Under the pieces are notes generated by a model. That model did no database searches. It saw only the letters and a list, made by a program, of their open reading frames with translations, and was not told the origin of the DNA. The position numbers were made by a program, and so were the translations under genes. This document shows, in pieces, positions 61,064 through 64,000 of a stretch of 64,000 nt of DNA (the stretch's first letter is position 1; every line of letters begins with the position of its first letter). The stretch is from Mesorhizobium sp. M7A.F.Ca.US.008.03.1.1 (GTDB taxonomy: Bacteria > Pseudomonadota > Alphaproteobacteria > Rhizobiales > Rhizobiaceae): positions 434,001 to 498,000 of the forward strand of contig NZ_RZRU01000001.1 in the NCBI RefSeq assembly GCF_003997495.1, in the 5' to 3' direction.

Positions 61064-61917
61064 CGCGACGCTCCGTTGAACAGGCCGTTGGGTCGCAGAC
61101 GGACAGCGACGATGGCCGCCAGCAGCACGATCGCCTGCGCCAGCGACGGCGAGATCTGATAATTAAGGATGCTGGTCAGCCCGCCGACGAAGACGCTGCC
61201 GGCGACAAGGCCGCCGATCGAGCCTACGCCGCCGACGATGACGACGAAGAAGGCGTTGGCGAGATAATTCACTCCCATCTGCGGCAGCACGATCGCCAGC
61301 GGCGCGACCAGTCCGCCGGCAAGCCCGGCGATGGCTGCGCCGAAGGTGAAGGCGATGGCGTAGGTGCGCCGCGTGTTGATGCCGACGCCTTCGGCCATCT
61401 CGCGGTTCTGGATGACGGTGCGGATGTCGAGCCCGAAGGAGGTGCGGCTGATCAGCAGGACGACGCCGAGCAGGGTCAGCATGGCGATGCCGATCAGGAT
61501 CAGCCGGTAGGCCGGATAGACGGTGAAGACGAGATCGAGCGTGCCCTCGATCGGCGGCGTCACCGGCTTGGCGCCAAGACCGAAGGTCAGTTCAAGCCCT
61601 TGCTGCAGGATCAGGCTGACGCCCCAGGTGGCGAGCACGGTCGAGACCGGTCTTGAGTAGAGATGGCGGATGATGGCGAATTCGAGGATACAGCCGACCA
61701 CCGCGCCGGCGATAGGCGCCGCGGCCAGCCCCAGCCAGAATGAGCCGCCCATGCTCTGGACGAAATAGACCGCGAAGGCGCCGACGGTGACGAACTCGCC
61801 ATGCGCCAAATTGGTCACGTTCATCAGCCCGAAGCTGATCGCCAGCCCGAGCCCAACCAGCATCAGGATACTGATCAGCGTCAGCGCATTGAGCAGCGTG
61901 GTGATGACGAAATCCAT
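61060..61917 (-). CDS. Branched-chain-type ABC permease (LivH/UrtB type)
   Basis: 285-residue permease with MLVGLGLAISFGLMNVTNLAHGEFVTVGAF near the N-terminus and FFVVIVGGVGSIGGLVAGS near the C-terminus, both LivH hallmarks. The ATG at 61917 comes 4 bases after the deacetylase-like gene stop; a longer reading would overlap that gene by 56 bases. Confidence 0.9.
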   Translation of the reverse strand: MDFVITTLLNALTLISILMLVGLGLAISFGLMNVTNLAHGEFVTVGAFAVYFVQSMGGSFWLGLAAAPIAGAVVGCILEFAIIRHLYSRPVSTVLATWGVSLILQQGLELTFGLGAKPVTPPIEGTLDLVFTVYPAYRLILIGIAMLTLLGVVLLISRTSFGLDIRTVIQNREMAEGVGINTRRTYAIAFTFGAAIAGLAGGLVAPLAIVLPQMGVNYLANAFFVVIVGGVGSIGGLVAGSVFVGGLTSILNYQISPSLAQAIVLLAAIVAVRLRPNGLFNGASR

Positions 61918-61921
61918 CGCG

Positions 61922-63043
61922 TCAAGCCGCACTGGCGAGACGTTGGCGCAGGCCGACGAGCAGCCCCTCCGCGGCATCGATCACCGCGGCCTGATGTGGT
62001 TGCAGGCCTTGCCCCGCCCATTCGTCGATATGGTCCGACAAAGGGTCGACCACTTCGGTCCGATGGTTGGCCAGGGTCTCGATGACGGCATGGCCGCAGA
62101 ACGGCACGTAGCCTTCGGAGTAGCCGCCTTCATGGGTCATCATCAGGCGCCCTTGCGAGGTTTCGGCGGCCAGCGCCACCATGCGCGCGGTGAGACGCCG
62201 GAAGCATTCGCTGTTGAGCATCATGCGGCCGAGCGGATCGAAGCCGGACGCATCGAAGCCGGAAGCGACGATGACGAGGTCCGGTCTGTAGGCGCGCAGC
62301 GCCGGCGCGACGACGCGGTCGAAGGTCGATTCATAGGCGCCTGTGCCGCTGCCGGCCGGCAGCGGGATATTGATGTTGTAGCCTTCGCCGGCATCTTTCC
62401 CGCTGTCGGCCAGCGCACCGCGCCCGGTCGGATAGAGATTGTCCTGATGCACGGAAATGGTCAGCACTGAAGGGTCGGAATAGAACACCGTCTCGGTACC
62501 ATTGCCGTGGTGCACATCCCAGTCGACTATCGCCGCGCGCCCGAGCAGGCCTTCATGCTGCAGCCGGCGGACAGCGACGCCGATGTTGGAGAACAGGCAG
62601 TTGCCCATCGCCTGGTCGGGCTCGGCATGGTGTCCCGGCGGCCGCGCCAGCGCATAGGCATTGTCGACCCGGCCGGTCAGCACGGCGCGCATCGCGGCAT
62701 AGGTGGTGCCGGCCGACAGCAGCGCGATGTCGAAACTGTTGAGACCGATCGGCGCCTGCGGACCGGCGAAACCGCAGCCACGTTCGCTGAGCATGCGGAT
62801 ATCGTCGACATGGCGTTGTGTGTGCACGCGCAGCAGGTCCTCGACCGAGACCGGCTCGGGGATGATCGGCACCAGATGGCGCGACAGGCCGCTGACCTGG
62901 ATGAGGTTGTTCAGCCGGCGCTTCGAGCCGGGCGATTCCAGATGTCGGCCGGGTTCCACAAAGCGGCCGGGCGGCATCATGTCGGCGCTGGAGCCGGTGT
63001 CATGCCACATCAGCTGTTCGTGAAAAACGTAGCCTGTTGCCAT
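61922..63043 (-). CDS. Histone-deacetylase-like amidohydrolase (acetylpolyamine amidohydrolase type)
   Basis: 373-residue arginase/deacetylase-fold protein. Catalytic features: ARPPGHHAEP with His138-His139, and DWDVHHGNG with zinc ligands Asp176 and His178. A third ligand is expected in ASGFDASGFDPLG (~residue 255-266). Bacterial relatives remove acetyl groups from acetylpolyamines or other small amides. It heads an operon for an amide/urea-type importer, suggesting that the imported compound is deacetylated or hydrolysed. I start at the ATG at 63043; the 63091 start would add an unsupported extension. Confidence 0.87.
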   Translation of the reverse strand: MATGYVFHEQLMWHDTGSSADMMPPGRFVEPGRHLESPGSKRRLNNLIQVSGLSRHLVPIIPEPVSVEDLLRVHTQRHVDDIRMLSERGCGFAGPQAPIGLNSFDIALLSAGTTYAAMRAVLTGRVDNAYALARPPGHHAEPDQAMGNCLFSNIGVAVRRLQHEGLLGRAAIVDWDVHHGNGTETVFYSDPSVLTISVHQDNLYPTGRGALADSGKDAGEGYNINIPLPAGSGTGAYESTFDRVVAPALRAYRPDLVIVASGFDASGFDPLGRMMLNSECFRRLTARMVALAAETSQGRLMMTHEGGYSEGYVPFCGHAVIETLANHRTEVVDPLSDHIDEWAGQGLQPHQAAVIDAAEGLLVGLRQRLASAA

Positions 63044-63127
63044 CCGCAGCGTCCTCTGAAAACCAGGTGACGCTAGCAGGCTAACGATCATGTGGCCCGA
63101 CCCGAAAGAGGGGGTTGTGCCTGTTAT

Positions 63128-64000
63128 CTATGCCCCTCCTTTCGGAGGGGTATGGGCACCTGCGGACCCTTGCGCGGCGCGCACCGCCTGGACCCGGTTG
63201 GTCACCGCCAGCTTGCCGAAAATGTTCTTCAGGTGCCACTTCACCGTGGTTTCGCTCACCGACAGCGCAAGGGCGATATCGCGATTGGACATGCCCTCGG
63301 CGAGATAGCGCAGCAGTTCGGCTTCGCGCTGGGTGAGCTGTTCCTTCTCAACAGCTGGTGCGGCCAACTTGCGCGTCGAGACGGGCATCGCCTGCGCTGC
63401 ATCGATGATGCGCGTCGCATAGGCCGACAGCGCGGGATCGGTCTTTGCCTGGGCCGCACGCAGCCGCATCAACGCTTCGACGACAGGCCTTCCCTCGTCG
63501 ACGAAGGAACGGATGAAGCCGGAGGATTGGGCAAGGCGCAACGCATCGAGCAGTGTGCGGTCGGCCTCGCGTTGGTCGTGGGCAGCGCTGGCCGCTTTGG
63601 CGCGCAGGATCAGCGCCAATATATGGCGGCGCATACGCCCGCTGTCTTTCGTGCGCTCCAGCAGCGCGTCGAAAATCCGCGCGGCATCGGCATAGGATTT
63701 CTCCGCCGTCAGCAGGCGGGCCTCGGCGAAGAATTCGAACTCGTTGGCGGTGGTGATGGCCATCGAAGCCTCGGTCCCTTCGCCGCGATGCTCGGTCAGC
63801 AGCGCGCGCGCTTCGGCGGCACGGTTCTGGTCGAGCAGCACACGTATGCGGTCATGCATGACCATCGATGCCAGGCGGCGATACACAGTGCCGCGTACGC
63901 GCTGATAGACGCGCTCCAGCATATCCAGTGCCGCTTCGGTGCGACCGGTCAGCTGCAGCACGCGGGCATAGGTCGGCACGCTGGCCAAGGGATAGACGAT
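63128..64000 (-). CDS. LuxR-type regulator with helical-repeat region, C-terminal part (start beyond window)
   Basis: The visible ~290 residues end with a LuxR-type HTH (residues LTQREAELLRYLAEGMSNRDIALALSVSET, read in pieces, then VKWHLKNIFGKLAVTNRVQAV). Upstream are helical repeats (TPR-like, as in MalT/LAL regulators: RARALLTEHRG, LLDALRLAQSSGF). The N-terminal part, possibly an ATPase domain, is outside the window. It is upstream of and in the same direction as the deacetylase/importer operon, and probably regulates it. A hairpin CCCCTCC-TTTC-GGAGGGG at 63133-63150 overlaps its last codons. Confidence 0.85.
   Translation of the reverse strand: MVYPLASVPTYARVLQLTGRTEAALDMLERVYQRVRGTVYRRLASMVMHDRIRVLLDQNRAAEARALLTEHRGEGTEASMAITTANEFEFFAEARLLTAEKSYADAARIFDALLERTKDSGRMRRHILALILRAKAASAAHDQREADRTLLDALRLAQSSGFIRSFVDEGRPVVEALMRLRAAQAKTDPALSAYATRIIDAAQAMPVSTRKLAAPAVEKEQLTQREAELLRYLAEGMSNRDIALALSVSETTVKWHLKNIFGKLAVTNRVQAVRAAQGSAGAHTPPKGGA
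63133..63150 (-). terminator. Hairpin overlapping the 3' end of the LuxR-type gene
   Basis: CCCCTCC pairs with GGAGGGG around TTTC; three more outer pairs, one of them G-T, extend it to ten. It sits within the last six codons, immediately before the TAG stop. It may end or slow transcription before the deacetylase operon. No T-run. Confidence 0.4.

Overview
The window is gene-dense, GC-rich DNA (about 50 coding genes, few gaps over 200 bp, many 1-8 bp overlaps) from an alphaproteobacterium of the Hyphomicrobiales, most like Mesorhizobium. I base this on the Brucella/rhizobium-type erythritol genes, the density of sugar ABC importers with GntR, IclR and LysR regulators, and codon use. The genus is an inference. 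I saw no tRNA, rRNA, CRISPR array, insertion sequence or prophage.

Region 1 (1-18.4 kb) is erythritol and D-apiose catabolism. On the plus strand are eryA (3' part only), eryB, eryC, eryH and eryI. On the minus strand are a split dihydroxyacetone-type kinase (dhaK, dhaL), a four-carbon acid-sugar-type kinase (oiaK), a RuBisCO-like protein (oiaX), D-apionate lactonase (apnL), D-apiose dehydrogenase (apsD), a sugar ABC importer with a DUF2291 lipoprotein, and D-apionate oxidoisomerase (apnO). The logic is: apiose import, ApsD, ApnL, ApnO, OiaK, then OiaX decarboxylation to L-erythrulose 1-phosphate. That is the same compound EryB makes from erythritol, so EryC, EryH and EryI can take both sugars to D-erythrose 4-phosphate. 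A GntR gene sits in the middle, and similar CTGGTATAAT-type sites overlap the promoters of the apiose units.

Region 2 (18.4-23.9 kb) is a second sugar importer (binding protein, fused ATPase-permease, second permease) with a GntR regulator. Its promoter carries the same type of site as the apiose units.

Region 3 (24-33.6 kb) is a seven-gene plus-strand operon: sugar-binding protein, ATPase, tandem-fused permease, SDR dehydrogenase, 3-hydroxyacid dehydrogenase, a BKACE-family (DUF849) beta-keto acid cleavage enzyme and an SMP-30 lactonase. A GntR gene follows. The enzyme set suggests an undescribed route in which a sugar is oxidised to a 3-keto-aldonate and cleaved with acetyl-CoA.

Region 4 (33.6-42.8 kb) holds a MalK-type importer operon with an enolase-superfamily dehydratase, a rhamnose-mutarotase-like protein, a Gfo/Idh/MocA dehydrogenase and a MaoC hydratase. 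A divergent IclR regulator and a COG3618 lactonase complete what looks like a non-phosphorylating acid-sugar pathway.

Region 5 (42.8-51.7 kb) is a ribose-type importer whose ATPase is split into two genes. It follows a MaoC protein, a class III CoA-transferase and a binding-protein-like protein without signal peptide, with a divergent beta-propeller lactonase.

Region 6 (51.7-64 kb) holds a Tim44-like membrane protein, a zinc-ribbon protein, a quinone-oxidoreductase-like enzyme with divergent LysR, a Rieske-oxygenase remnant and an acetolactate-synthase-like enzyme. It ends with an amide/urea-type ABC importer downstream of a histone-deacetylase-like amidohydrolase, preceded by a LuxR regulator cut by the window end.

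A recurring feature is a stem-loop just after the stop codon of each of the six binding-protein genes.
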